Source: JAXHUM01 sp034189325 (GTDB lineage: Bacteria; Desulfobacterota; DSM-4660; Desulfatiglandales; Desulfatiglandaceae). Taken from it: a stretch of 64,000 nucleotides of DNA. The stretch is from assembly GCA_034189325.1 (NCBI GenBank), contig JAXHUM010000096.1:1-64000 (forward strand), read 5' to 3'. Below, one piece after another: positions 1 through 9,082 of this stretch (the first letter of the stretch is position 1; each line of letters starts with the position of its first letter). The notes beneath the pieces were generated by a model. The model had not been told where the DNA came from and ran no database searches. It saw nothing but the letters and a program-made list of their open reading frames with translations. A program made the position numbers and the translations under genes.

Positions 1-1
1 A

Positions 2-43
2 TGGATTATCTCTTTGGCCCTCCCGCTATTGATCTATGTTTAA
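2..43 (+). CDS. possible 3' end of a membrane protein gene (cut by window edge)
   Basis: Frame 2 reads thirteen mostly hydrophobic residues (WIISLALPLLIYV) and then a stop at 41-43. It could be the last membrane segment of a protein starting left of the window. Frame 1 stays open to 63 but is less protein-like. Only the edge fragment is visible, so this is a weak call. Confidence 0.2.
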   Translation, partial: WIISLALPLLIYV

Positions 44-105
44 ACCAACAAACAACTGACTGAGACGCAAGTCCCTGATGCGTTGGTCTTCCACAAAAGA
101 TTGTC

Positions 106-134
106 TTATCAAGACGGCAAGAATCTGATATAAT
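106..134 (+). promoter_or_regulatory. sigma70-like promoter for the OmpA-like lipoprotein gene
   Basis: A perfect -10 hexamer TATAAT lies at 129-134, with TTATCA (four of six consensus matches) at 106-111 and a 17-base spacer. It would start a transcript near 141 with a leader of about 130 bases before the start codon at 271. Prediction from sequence only. Confidence 0.45.
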
Positions 135-270
135 TAAAATTTATGCGGAACTGGACTGTACTTGTTCCTATCGGTCGATCACACAATGCGCTGGTATTGC
201 CCTCAATGGGATAGATGGTCGGCCCTTGGGTGGATTCGGGGTCCAGACGTTCATCATGGGAGAAAACCTA

Positions 271-1059
271 ATGTCTAGAATTAGCATGATCCTTGCCCTG
301 TGTTGCGCTTGTCTTTTTCTTTCCTCCTGCCTTTTTCCTACTGAATACCTTAGGATCGAGTCCGATCTCAAGAATGCCAATCAGCTTTTGAAGCATAAAG
401 AGGTCGAGTTGAAAAATATCCAGCAGAAACTGAAAGAAACAGAAGCATGTCGAAGCCAATGTGCCACGGATCTTGCAGGGCTCAAGTCCCATTGCCAAGA
501 CTTGGAGCATATGAATATCGATCTGTCCCGAAAAGCGAAGGGGCTGAATCTTGAGGTGAAAAAGAAGGACTCGATCATCCGGTTACATAAAAAAGTGATT
601 AGGCTCCTTGATGACGCCAAGAAAACAATAGAAAACAGCCTGAAGGAACAGATAGAGCTTGAAATCCGTGAAGCTAGCGAAGAGGAGGCGAATTTGAAAT
701 TCGTCTTTCCAGGGAGAGTCCTTTTTGCCTCAGGATGTGTTGATATAAGCGAAAAGGGGAAAGAGGTCCTTATCAAAACGGCTCCAAGCCTAAGGATGAA
801 CAAGAGCAAAAGGATTATTGTTGAAGGCCACACGGATAATCTACCTGTGCGGTCATCGGGAAAAGAGGACATTCTCAGCAACTGGGATCTGTCTACTCGA
901 AGGGCTGTTTCGGTTGTTCGTTTTCTTGCGGAAAGACTTGGCATAGAATCTGAAAGACTTTCGGCTGTTGGGTATAGTCACTATCGGCCTGTTGCATCGA
1001 ATAGCACAGAGGAGGGCCGCTCACAGAATAGGCGAATTGAGATCATTTTGTGTCCGTAG
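271..1059 (+). CDS. OmpA/MotB-domain outer-membrane lipoprotein
   Basis: 262-residue lipoprotein. The start at 271 was chosen because GGGAG lies at 258-262 and the protein then opens with a compact signal peptide ending in the lipobox LSSC. Residues about 25-150 are highly charged and helical (likely coiled coil, several KxxE runs). The last 110 residues are an OmpA C-terminal domain, with the VEGHTDN motif and the NRRIEI ending typical of peptidoglycan binding. Family knowledge suggests a lipid-anchored tether between envelope and murein, or a MotB/Pal-like role. It is a single gene, followed by a sensor kinase about 100 bases later. In-frame ATGs at 226 and 256 are possible but would put extra residues before the signal peptide. 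The family is certain; the cellular role is not. Confidence 0.85.
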   Translation: MSRISMILALCCACLFLSSCLFPTEYLRIESDLKNANQLLKHKEVELKNIQQKLKETEACRSQCATDLAGLKSHCQDLEHMNIDLSRKAKGLNLEVKKKDSIIRLHKKVIRLLDDAKKTIENSLKEQIELEIREASEEEANLKFVFPGRVLFASGCVDISEKGKEVLIKTAPSLRMNKSKRIIVEGHTDNLPVRSSGKEDILSNWDLSTRRAVSVVRFLAERLGIESERLSAVGYSHYRPVASNSTEEGRSQNRRIEIILCP

Positions 1060-1159
1060 GTGTCCTTGAGACAATTTCATAACCCGGCACATTTAACCCT
1101 GTTTCAAGAAGAGGTGGAAATCCGTCAGATTGTCACTCTGCGAAAGGGGTGAAGGCAAA

Positions 1160-4111
1160 ATGAAGAGTGTGAAAGTAATGAAAGGGCTATTTGAGAGGGA
1201 CAATAGAAGGCGTTTCGCAGCTTTCTTGATGACCAGAATAGTCTTGATTGTTACCGGCGCGGTTATCCTGATTTCGGGTGTGCTTTACGTATACTTCGGA
1301 GAGAGGCTTGATCTGAAGTTCGAGAAGAAAGTAATGGCGCAGAAAGGCCACATGGAAATTATTCTCGAAACCCGGCTTACCAAGATTCAAAATATGTTAA
1401 AGAATCTTGCATCAGACAACACAATTCGATTTACCATGAAGATGAATCGTATGGCCAGACTGGAAGAGAGACTGAAGGAGTTTTACCTCTATGAGGAGAG
1501 TGTCTATTTCTTTGCCGCAAGAAAAGGACAGGAATTGCTCACACCTGTGACCTATCCCGGCATACCGGAAGATATCATTCTTAGGGCTCAATCAAGGTTC
1601 TCAAAAGGCGAAATAATCGGAGATGGACCGAAAACAAGGCTGATCTGGTGGCTTGAAGCCCCTGTCAGGCAGCCTGAAGAAAATGTTGGAAGTCTCTATG
1701 CCCTCTATGACATGACAAAGGATTTGGATCTGCTTGAGACCATTAGCCAGACGATTGATGGAGACATTGCCATCTCGAAAGCAGATTTCCTCTTAAGCAT
1801 GATCAATGGAAAGTCTTCACCTTTAACTGCTGAAGTGCTTAAGCATGTCCAAAAGGGATCGGAAATCGTCAACCTGAGACCTGAGACGATTCTCGTTAAA
1901 CTGAACGGATTCAAAAATATCTACTTCAGTACGTCACAGAGGAATCATGTAATAGAAAAAAGGAGAATAGCCCTGTTGCTCGGTTTTTCGTCGCTCTTGG
2001 TGCTTGGAGTCTCCATTACCCTATCCCTTTTCCTGGGGAGGCAGATGGCCCTTCCCCTAAAAGAAATGGCGGCAAAGGCCATTCAGATATCCGAAGGAAA
2101 AAAGGAGATCTCTTTTGAAACAACCGGTCAAAACTACCTGGAGTTCAATCAGTTATCAGAGGCCTTCAATTATATGATTGGACACCTCAAGGCTGCCGAG
2201 GAAAAGGCCCGGTACAACGAATTACTCGAAAACATTGACGATCCGGTCTATCTTGTTGACAGGGAAGGAAGGATTCAGGAGGCAAATGAGGCAACATATG
2301 CTGAACTGGATTATTCTCGTGAGGGTCTTTTTAAAACAGATTTTTTCCATCTTCTACCCAAGAAGGACTCCGACCTTCTGCTCGGTCAACTTGATAACCG
2401 GGCGGAAAACAATGATTCAGCCAAAAGGACCCTTGAAAGCCTGCATTTCAAATCCGACGGGACAACAATTCCAGTCGAAATCAAATCGAGGGCTATCACC
2501 TATGGAGGGAAAGAGGTGATTCTGAACGTGGCGAGAGACATCAGCGAACGCGTTGAAGCTGAAAAAGCCCTCCGAGAAAGTGAGGCACGTTATCGATCCG
2601 TGGTTGAAAACTCCCACGATGCCATCGTTATCCTCGATGATCAGCTTCGTATCCTCTATGCAAACAGTGAACTGCGCAATAAACTAGGGTTTTCAAATGA
2701 TGAGTTGGAGGGAGAGGAATTTGAGAAGATTCTTGCGGAAGACAGTCTTCCTTTTGATAGGGAGAAGTTCCTCAGAACAGAAAACGCGGATAATATCCTA
2801 TCTCACACATGCTCGATGATATGCAAGGATGGAGAAAAAAGGCTTGGTAAAATTACTGCAACCCTTATCGAGGATTCAGCAGGAGAAGTCAAAACCGTAG
2901 TCCAGATTCTGGATATTACCGAGCAACGTCGGTCCGAAGAGGACAAAAAGAAACTTGAAGCTCAACTGCGGCATGCCCAGAAGATGGAGGCGGTTGGAAC
3001 CCTCGCCGGAGGGGTCGCGCATGATTTCAACAACCTTCTTCAGGCTATTCAGGGCTATGCAGACCTTCTAATCCTCGACAAAACTGAAGACTCTTCAGAG
3101 CGTCGAGGACTTCTTGAGATCAAACATGCAACAAAGAGTGCGTCGGAACTGACGCAACAGCTCCTTACCTTCAGTCGAAAGGTGGAAAGTGATCTGCGAC
3201 CTACAGATCTGAACCATGAGGTGATGCAGATCCATAAACTCCTGGCGAGAGTCATTCCGGCGATGATAGAAACGGAGGTTCACTTGGCGGATGATCTGGC
3301 AACCATTAATGCCGATCCTGCGCAGTTGGGTCAGATTTTAATGAATTTGTGTGTCAACGCCAGAGACGCAATGCAGGATGGAGGGAAGTTGCTTATTGAA
3401 ACTGATAACGCGTCTCTCGATGAAAATTACTGTAGGACCCACCTGGGGGCTGTTCCAGGTCGTTATGTTCTTCTTTCCATTTCCGACAATGGAGAAGGCA
3501 TGGAAAAGTCAACCCTGGAACATATTTTTGAGCCTTTCTATACAACAAAGGATATGGGGAAAGGCACGGGACTAGGCCTAGCGATTGTCTATGGAATCGT
3601 CAAGAGTCATAACGGGTACATTATGTGCTATAGCGAGCCGGGAAAAGGCACGGTTTTTAAAATCTACCTGCCGGTCATCGAACAGGAGGCGGCCCTCGTG
3701 GATAGACTGCCTGAAATTGTCCAAATAGGTGGCTCAGAAACAATTCTGATCGCTGACGATGATGTGCGTATCAGGAATTTAGGTCTTGAAGTACTCTCAA
3801 AGGTAGGATACAACGTCGTCGTTGCTGAGGACGGTGAGGGGACTCTTGACCTCTATCGCAATGGTATGGATGACATTGACCTTATAATCCTGGATTTGAT
3901 GATGCCGGGAATGGGTGGCGAGAAGTGTCTGAAAAGGCTCCTGAACCTGGACCCAACGGTAAATGTTATCATTGCCAGCGGCTATTCACCAAAAGGCCCT
4001 GCAAGGGATGCCATTGACGGGGGAGCAAAGGGTTTTTTGGGAAAGCCTTATGAGATACCCCAGATGTTACAATTGGTTCGAGAGATCCTGGATAATGGTC
4101 ATCAAAAATAA
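1160..4111 (+). CDS. hybrid sensor histidine kinase/response regulator with two PAS domains
   Basis: 983-residue membrane hybrid kinase. The N-terminus has one membrane segment (about residues 20-43), an extracytoplasmic region of about 220 residues, and a second membrane segment near 270-290. A HAMP-like linker and two PAS domains follow (about 340-460 and 465-590). The HisKA H-box (GGVAHDFNN) puts the phospho-acceptor His near residue 621. The HATPase domain has N, G1 (DNGEG) and G2 (GKGTGLGL) boxes. A C-terminal CheY-like receiver (about 861-983) has acidic DDD near its start and phospho-Asp near 912 (LDLMMPGMGG). The DFNN H-box is typical of NtrB/PAS-type kinases. No DNA-binding output domain is fused and no regulator gene is adjacent, so the target is unknown. 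GAAGG at 1151-1155 supports the start at 1160; an upstream ATG at 1130 is less likely. Confidence 0.9.
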   Translation: MKSVKVMKGLFERDNRRRFAAFLMTRIVLIVTGAVILISGVLYVYFGERLDLKFEKKVMAQKGHMEIILETRLTKIQNMLKNLASDNTIRFTMKMNRMARLEERLKEFYLYEESVYFFAARKGQELLTPVTYPGIPEDIILRAQSRFSKGEIIGDGPKTRLIWWLEAPVRQPEENVGSLYALYDMTKDLDLLETISQTIDGDIAISKADFLLSMINGKSSPLTAEVLKHVQKGSEIVNLRPETILVKLNGFKNIYFSTSQRNHVIEKRRIALLLGFSSLLVLGVSITLSLFLGRQMALPLKEMAAKAIQISEGKKEISFETTGQNYLEFNQLSEAFNYMIGHLKAAEEKARYNELLENIDDPVYLVDREGRIQEANEATYAELDYSREGLFKTDFFHLLPKKDSDLLLGQLDNRAENNDSAKRTLESLHFKSDGTTIPVEIKSRAITYGGKEVILNVARDISERVEAEKALRESEARYRSVVENSHDAIVILDDQLRILYANSELRNKLGFSNDELEGEEFEKILAEDSLPFDREKFLRTENADNILSHTCSMICKDGEKRLGKITATLIEDSAGEVKTVVQILDITEQRRSEEDKKKLEAQLRHAQKMEAVGTLAGGVAHDFNNLLQAIQGYADLLILDKTEDSSERRGLLEIKHATKSASELTQQLLTFSRKVESDLRPTDLNHEVMQIHKLLARVIPAMIETEVHLADDLATINADPAQLGQILMNLCVNARDAMQDGGKLLIETDNASLDENYCRTHLGAVPGRYVLLSISDNGEGMEKSTLEHIFEPFYTTKDMGKGTGLGLAIVYGIVKSHNGYIMCYSEPGKGTVFKIYLPVIEQEAALVDRLPEIVQIGGSETILIADDDVRIRNLGLEVLSKVGYNVVVAEDGEGTLDLYRNGMDDIDLIILDLMMPGMGGEKCLKRLLNLDPTVNVIIASGYSPKGPARDAIDGGAKGFLGKPYEIPQMLQLVREILDNGHQK

Positions 4112-4215
4112 GTCCCGAAAGCATCACAGCACTAAGATGAGTTGCTTTTCTTTAAAGACCGTTCCTTCTATATGTGAACTCCCGCCGATTCTATCCCTAA
4201 AATCCGGATAAAAGC

Positions 4216-5196
4216 ATGGCACTCAACAGTATACTATGTCTTATCGGATTTGTTTTGCTCTACTATGGAGCGGAATGGCTTGTAAAAGGGTCTTCAAGCC
4301 TTGCACGAAGTCTGAACATAACGCCCATTGTTATCGGATTGACAGTTGTCGCGTTTGGGACGTCGGCACCCGAGCTGGTCGTCAGCCTTGTTTCGTCCAT
4401 CAAAGACAAGAGCATGATCGCTGTGGGAAATGTTGTGGGCAGCAACATCTGTAATATTGCCCTCATTCTTGGAACTGCCGCTCTGTTTCAACCGATCAAG
4501 GCGGGCAGGTCAGTCATTAATAGAGACATACCGATTATGCTGGGTATATCTCTATATCTTTTACTACTATCCCTTGATTCAAGACTTGGAAGATTTGAAG
4601 GCGTTACACTCTTCGGGGGGCTCATCCTCTACACCTTATTCAACTACTACCTCGCCTTGAGAGCGCAGAAACAGTGCGCAGACAAAACCACCCTATGGAG
4701 AGAGGATCGTATAGGTGAGGTCGAGTACATTATCTCCAGACCAAAGCAGATCGTCTTGATCGTAGTGGGAATAACAGGTGTCGTTGCAGGAGCCCAGATA
4801 GTTGTCGATTCCGCCGTCAAAATAATGCAGGTGCTTGGTGTCAGTGAGAAGTTCATCGGTCTAACAATAGTGGCCTTTGGGACCTCCCTTCCTGAACTGG
4901 CCACCTCCGTGGTTGCCGCCTTAAGAAAGGAGATGGATATAAGTATCGGCAACCTGGTAGGGAGTAATGTCTTCAACATCCTGAGTGTACTTGGGGCCTC
5001 CTCCCTTTTGAGGCCGATTTTGATCCCGGGCGGTTTTTTCGAGAGCGGCTTGGTGATCGATTATATGGTTATGTTGGTGACCAGCATCTTACCTTGGGTG
5101 ATGATGGCAAAGATCGGGTTTATATCAAGGAAAGGCGGTATGCTTCTCGTCTCCTGCTACGGGATCTATCTCGCCTATCTCATTTGGAAGATTTAG
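4216..5196 (+). CDS. CaCA-family sodium/calcium antiporter (YrbG-like)
   Basis: 326-residue integral membrane protein with two homologous halves, each containing the family repeat: VVAFGTSAPELVVS then GNVVGSNICN in the first half, and IVAFGTSLPELATS then GNLVGSNVFN in the second. These acidic alpha-repeats form the cation-binding core in the K+-dependent Na+/Ca2+ exchanger/YrbG family. About ten membrane segments are predicted from hydrophobicity. It would exchange Ca2+ (or another cation) for Na+ or H+ across the inner membrane. It lies about 100 bases after the hybrid kinase in the same direction and could be co-transcribed with it. It converges on the oxidoreductase gene downstream. Ion specificity cannot be read from the sequence. 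Confidence 0.9.
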   Translation: MALNSILCLIGFVLLYYGAEWLVKGSSSLARSLNITPIVIGLTVVAFGTSAPELVVSLVSSIKDKSMIAVGNVVGSNICNIALILGTAALFQPIKAGRSVINRDIPIMLGISLYLLLLSLDSRLGRFEGVTLFGGLILYTLFNYYLALRAQKQCADKTTLWREDRIGEVEYIISRPKQIVLIVVGITGVVAGAQIVVDSAVKIMQVLGVSEKFIGLTIVAFGTSLPELATSVVAALRKEMDISIGNLVGSNVFNILSVLGASSLLRPILIPGGFFESGLVIDYMVMLVTSILPWVMMAKIGFISRKGGMLLVSCYGIYLAYLIWKI

Positions 5197-5198
5197 CC

Positions 5199-5221
5199 CA
5201 TGAGGGATGCTTCCCCTCATG
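5199..5221. terminator. hairpin between convergent genes (possible bidirectional terminator)
   Basis: CATGAGGG (5199-5206) pairs perfectly with CCCTCATG (5214-5221) across a seven-base loop. It lies exactly between the stop codons of two convergent genes. No T tract follows on either strand, so it is not a classic intrinsic terminator. Confidence 0.4.
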
Positions 5222-5232
5222 CATCAGTAAAT

Positions 5233-7188
5233 CTATTCGTAGGATTTTCTAAGCACTTCCAGGTCATCTGCAGCAAAGTCAAGTCCCAGTTCAATGAATT
5301 TATTCTTTGAAGGTATCCCAGTGGGGATATCCCACCCTCGTTCATCGTAGTAGTCGTCCAGCATTTTCTTGAAATCATCTTTAGTGAATCGTTCCTTAGT
5401 CCTGAAGTAATCCTGTAACCAAAGGTCCTTGTCTTTTGCCTTTAGCGGTTCCTTGAGAAACCTTTCAGGGATCTTATCATCTTTGCGGCCGAAACCCTCT
5501 CTTGCGCAAAGAGCCCTTTCCAGGTTCCAGGCCCTTTCGCCGGCCTGGACGATCTCCCCCGGTGTCAACCCAATGCCGGTCAATGAAGAGTAAAGGTCGG
5601 CAATTGTCCGATCATTATAGAGCCTGTTGATTGTGGCCCTTCCGCATATCCCCAAGGAATCGAAAAGAGACATCCAGTTCTCAGCATATTTTGTTGCCCG
5701 TGCTATGTTGACGGGTTGGTCCGGGACGAAAATCCGAGATTGAGCCTCTTTCGGCACACCGACCTTTTCACCCCATTTCTTGAATAGATCGAAAGGGACA
5801 TCAGCCGAAAGGAGGGTAGGGGATCCACCCCTTGCCACCTGGGCCCTAGGATTGACCATTCCATCGAGGCCGTCGGTACCGAAACCCATTCTCAGGTCCA
5901 GAGGAGGAGACGCATCTTTTACAACGACGGCATATTGACCGCAGCCTTTTCCAATTCTTTTGATGGCCCCATTCCATCCATCTGCAAGGACATCTCCAAA
6001 TCCTTTTCTGTAGGCTATCTGTTCAAGCAATTCGGCAAGACAATCGTAATTATGATTCAGGGACAAACCCCCCGTGTCTTTCTCCGAAATGATCCCCCGC
6101 TCAAAGAGTTCAATTGCCCAATCGATCATTGGATCCGTTGTTATGACGTCGAGCCCATATCTTTGATACAGATCATGGATCTTGACCTTTTCTTCAAGTG
6201 TGACATTCCATGCAAGGCCGAAGAGGGCGAGATCGAAAATGGTTGAATAATAGGTCTCAAGGCCTGCATATTCTCCCTCCTTCACCTCAACCATGTGCTT
6301 GTCACAGGAGGTGCAGGAGGCGCACGCTATTGGCGTTTTATTCAGTTTTGACGAGATCGCGTCGGGTCCAAACGACTTGTAGACCTTGTCTGCCGGGTAT
6401 AGCTCTCTGAAATTCTTTGACTGGGCTCCTCCTACTGCTCCAGCCCATCTATCCCAGTAATACATCAATCCCCAGTCGACCCAGCCGTCACGGTATTTGT
6501 AGTCCATCGACCGCTTAATGATATCGCCGGTCAGCTTCGTGAACTCTTTTTTTCGGGCCACCTTTATCCCTCTGGTTCCCCTGACCACCATGGCCTTGAG
6601 CTTTTTAGAACCGAGTACGGCCCCTGCGCTTCTTCCCCAGTGCCCGATTTTATCAATGAGGGCGAGAGATGGAACCACGAGGTTTTCGCTTGCCTGTCCT
6701 ATGGCGGTTATGCTGCACGTTTTTCCGTGTCTTTCCCATAATTCATCGGTTGTATCGTACAGGTCTCTTCCCCATAGATCACCAGCGTCGCAGATTTCTA
6801 CGATATCGTCGAATATTTTGAGATAGACCGGGCGCCGAGCCTGTCCTGTTATGACGACGTGATCATAGCCCGCCCATTTCAGCATGGCCCCGAATTTTAT
6901 GCTGCCACTGCATGTCCCGACAACACCGGTTGGGAGTTTTGTTGTGAGCATGACTTTGGAGGCCCCTGTTATGGTCGTTCCCAAAAAGGGGCCTGCGCCG
7001 ATGACAACGACATTATCTTCGGAAAGCGCATTCGTGCGGGGTTTTATGAGATTATAAGCCAGATAGGCATTCAGCCCGAAGCCGCCGATAAATTTTTTTG
7101 CCACTTCAAGGTCCAGTTCTTGTTCTCTGATCTTTCCCGTAGTCAGATCTACATAGAGAATCCTTCCTGCATATCCATAAAATTCCAT
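5233..7188 (-). CDS. tungsten-type aldehyde ferredoxin oxidoreductase
   Basis: 651-residue member of the AOR family, oxygen-sensitive bis-pterin tungsten enzymes that oxidise aldehydes to acids with ferredoxin as acceptor (or the reverse). The N-terminal domain has the family opening (YAGRILYVDLTTGKI) and the IGGFGLNAYLAYN stretch. A cysteine cluster CASCTSC lies near residues 288-294, and a further Cys in GICGRAT near 512 would complete the 4Fe-4S site. The first spacing is C-x2-C-x2-C, slightly tighter than the archaeal C-x2-C-x3-C. GAGGTGG six bases before the ATG at 7186-7188 fixes the start. A two-cluster ferredoxin gene ends 13 bases upstream on the same strand and is almost certainly its electron partner. 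The substrate is unknown; benzoyl-CoA-type or glyceraldehyde-type activities are also found in this family. Confidence 0.9.
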   Translation of the reverse strand: MEFYGYAGRILYVDLTTGKIREQELDLEVAKKFIGGFGLNAYLAYNLIKPRTNALSEDNVVVIGAGPFLGTTITGASKVMLTTKLPTGVVGTCSGSIKFGAMLKWAGYDHVVITGQARRPVYLKIFDDIVEICDAGDLWGRDLYDTTDELWERHGKTCSITAIGQASENLVVPSLALIDKIGHWGRSAGAVLGSKKLKAMVVRGTRGIKVARKKEFTKLTGDIIKRSMDYKYRDGWVDWGLMYYWDRWAGAVGGAQSKNFRELYPADKVYKSFGPDAISSKLNKTPIACASCTSCDKHMVEVKEGEYAGLETYYSTIFDLALFGLAWNVTLEEKVKIHDLYQRYGLDVITTDPMIDWAIELFERGIISEKDTGGLSLNHNYDCLAELLEQIAYRKGFGDVLADGWNGAIKRIGKGCGQYAVVVKDASPPLDLRMGFGTDGLDGMVNPRAQVARGGSPTLLSADVPFDLFKKWGEKVGVPKEAQSRIFVPDQPVNIARATKYAENWMSLFDSLGICGRATINRLYNDRTIADLYSSLTGIGLTPGEIVQAGERAWNLERALCAREGFGRKDDKIPERFLKEPLKAKDKDLWLQDYFRTKERFTKDDFKKMLDDYYDERGWDIPTGIPSKNKFIELGLDFAADDLEVLRKSYE

Positions 7189-7201
7189 ATCAGCCACCTC
7201 T

Positions 7202-7432
7202 CTATTCAGATTTGAGTCGCAAGGCACCGTAAGCGCAGACTCGGGTGCAAAGGCCGCATTCATTGCATTCGTCTGAAAAAGATATGCCCCTGACACCGGT
7301 TATCGGAGGTTCGATATATATGTATGCCTCCAAAGGATTGAAAGCCCCGGTAAAGGCAAAAGAACATCGCAATTGACACATGAGACACCCCGCACATTTT
7401 TCTTCATCGACTTCGACTCTCGAGTTATCCAT
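7202..7432 (-). CDS. 4Fe-4S dicluster ferredoxin, partner of the adjacent oxidoreductase
   Basis: 76-residue protein with two cluster motifs, CAGCLMCQLRC near the N-terminus and CNECGLCTRVC near the C-terminus, each with the C-x2-C-x2-C-x3-C spacing of 4Fe-4S ferredoxins. The linker between the motifs is longer than in clostridial ferredoxins and resembles HycB/AOR-linked electron-transfer subunits. The gene lies directly upstream of the aldehyde oxidoreductase with 13 bases between, so the two are very likely one operon and a functional pair. No signal peptide, hence cytoplasmic. Confidence 0.88.
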   Translation of the reverse strand: MDNSRVEVDEEKCAGCLMCQLRCSFAFTGAFNPLEAYIYIEPPITGVRGISFSDECNECGLCTRVCAYGALRLKSE

Positions 7433-7597
7433 GTCATCACCTCACTATGGTCTAAATCATCTTATACACTCCTGCCAATCCAAACAGTAGAACGGACGAG
7501 ACGCTCATTTGCAAAATTGGGTAAAGCGCTATTTAGTTGTCAAAGGGGAAAGCAATGATGGTTGGGTGGCTGTATGTCTGCAGTAATATACTATGGT

Positions 7598-8992
7598 TCA
7601 GTCTCTTGACGAACCCTTTTCAACGCCCAGCTTTTTGAGTTCCTCTTCCACCCGTCGAAGATTCGATTTCAGCTTGTCATGTAATGGAGATCTGGGATAC
7701 TTCACAAATAGGGCATGAAGGATATCATAGGAGGATTCGAGGTATTTTCTCTTTCTCTCAAGGTCCTGAGACTTGGTCGCCGCTAAGAATATTTTTGCTG
7801 CCCGATTCCTTTCGCGGTTGATTAGGTTACCGACTGCTCGGTCCCTGAGTTTTGCAAGCTCCCTACTCTCCTCCTCAGTGGATGAAAAGGCATCAATCCT
7901 CGATATTGCCTCTTCAAATTTCTCTTGATCCATAAGCTTTCTTGCCTCTTTCAAGGTCTCTTTTCTCTTGAGAATCCCAGAGACCTTTTCTTCAATATAC
8001 CTTTCCTCGGCCTGATCCAAGGATTGCAAAGCCTGGTCGAAGACTTCTACTAGAGGCCCCGATGAAATCTCCCCCCTTCTGGAAAGAAGCAAATTTCTCG
8101 CCTCGGAAAACCTCAGATCCTGTGCCAGTCTAGCCGCTTTTTGAAGGACTTGCTTTGTCGTCCAGTCCTTATGATCCATCGGATAAGCTTCAGGTTCTAC
8201 GCGGGACGGCAGCACCTTGATGTCTGGGGTTGTCTTCTCCGCTCCCGAGATTCGTTGCCCAAGGCGGTCGTGGATCGCTCTCAGCTCATCCAAAACGTCC
8301 GTAAGTTTTTCATAGGAAGTGAGGGCCTTTTCGTGATTTCCCCGGATGAACTGAAGTTCAGCCATTTTGGTTCGAAGGAGGATAAGATCCGGAGTCAGCT
8401 CAAGTTCATCTTCAACTACTTCTCCGACATTTAAGGCATCTTCAACCATTCCCTCTTTGGCAAGTGATAGAGCGAACAACATGGCGATCTCCGGGGTTAA
8501 GGCATCCTTTCCAAAAAGTGCTTTAAGCCTCAGACAACTGTTGATGACGCTTTTCGAGTCTCCCGATAAATAGGCATTCAAGATGCCATCTCGCTTTTTG
8601 GCAAAAAAACTGATCACACTTGAATAATCCAGAGGTCGGCCCTGTTCGTGAGAAAAATATTCTTGATCAAGGAGGGACAGGCTATTGACAAGACGTCCTA
8701 TAAGCAGACGGTATTCTGATTCTTTAAATTGGTTGGGACTTACCTGCTTGATCGATTTGTATGAATCAAGGAGATCTAAGGCAATCCTTCTGTCGACGTC
8801 GGTGATGTCCTCTTGCTTAATTGTATTTTTAAAAAAGGCTATTTTTTCATCAATGAGTTCCTCGCTCCATGGTTGTGCTTTCTCCGGCTTTGGCGCATGA
8901 AAAACCAGTGGTTTCTGTTTCCAGGGAATGCAAGCGGGTAGATACATAACCAAGAAGCATAAGACCACTATCGGCCATGTTGTTCTTTTCAT
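7598..8992 (-). CDS. lipoprotein with repeat-helical (TPR-like) architecture, unknown function
   Basis: 464-residue protein with a clear lipoprotein signal peptide (hydrophobic core VVLCFLVMYLP and Cys near residue 21 in LPAC). The rest is alpha-helical and charged, with helix-pair spacing reminiscent of TPR repeats (for example around LAKEGMVEDALNVGEVV and IRGNHEKALTSYEKL) and a final YfiO-like segment (YDILHALFVKYPRSPLHDKL). By analogy it could scaffold an envelope complex. It follows the penicillin-binding protein gene with 90 bases between on the same strand, so a role in cell-wall assembly is possible but unproven. I do not recognise a specific named family. Confidence 0.75.
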   Translation of the reverse strand: MKRTTWPIVVLCFLVMYLPACIPWKQKPLVFHAPKPEKAQPWSEELIDEKIAFFKNTIKQEDITDVDRRIALDLLDSYKSIKQVSPNQFKESEYRLLIGRLVNSLSLLDQEYFSHEQGRPLDYSSVISFFAKKRDGILNAYLSGDSKSVINSCLRLKALFGKDALTPEIAMLFALSLAKEGMVEDALNVGEVVEDELELTPDLILLRTKMAELQFIRGNHEKALTSYEKLTDVLDELRAIHDRLGQRISGAEKTTPDIKVLPSRVEPEAYPMDHKDWTTKQVLQKAARLAQDLRFSEARNLLLSRRGEISSGPLVEVFDQALQSLDQAEERYIEEKVSGILKRKETLKEARKLMDQEKFEEAISRIDAFSSTEEESRELAKLRDRAVGNLINRERNRAAKIFLAATKSQDLERKRKYLESSYDILHALFVKYPRSPLHDKLKSNLRRVEEELKKLGVEKGSSRD

Positions 8993-9042
8993 TGGATGAC
9001 TCCTCTAAACTTTCAGGCTCAGGCCCCGGCCTAAGACTCTAA

Positions 9043-9059
9043 GACCCTTGAAAAGGGTC
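9043..9059. terminator. short hairpin between PBP and lipoprotein genes
   Basis: GACCCTT (9043-9049) pairs with AAGGGTC (9053-9059) across a three-base loop, flanked on the plus strand by a T-rich run. On the minus strand, the direction of the surrounding genes, no T tract follows. It may be an mRNA processing or attenuation hairpin rather than a true terminator. Confidence 0.3.
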
Positions 9060-9082
9060 CTTTTCTTAGGAGGATATTATGA

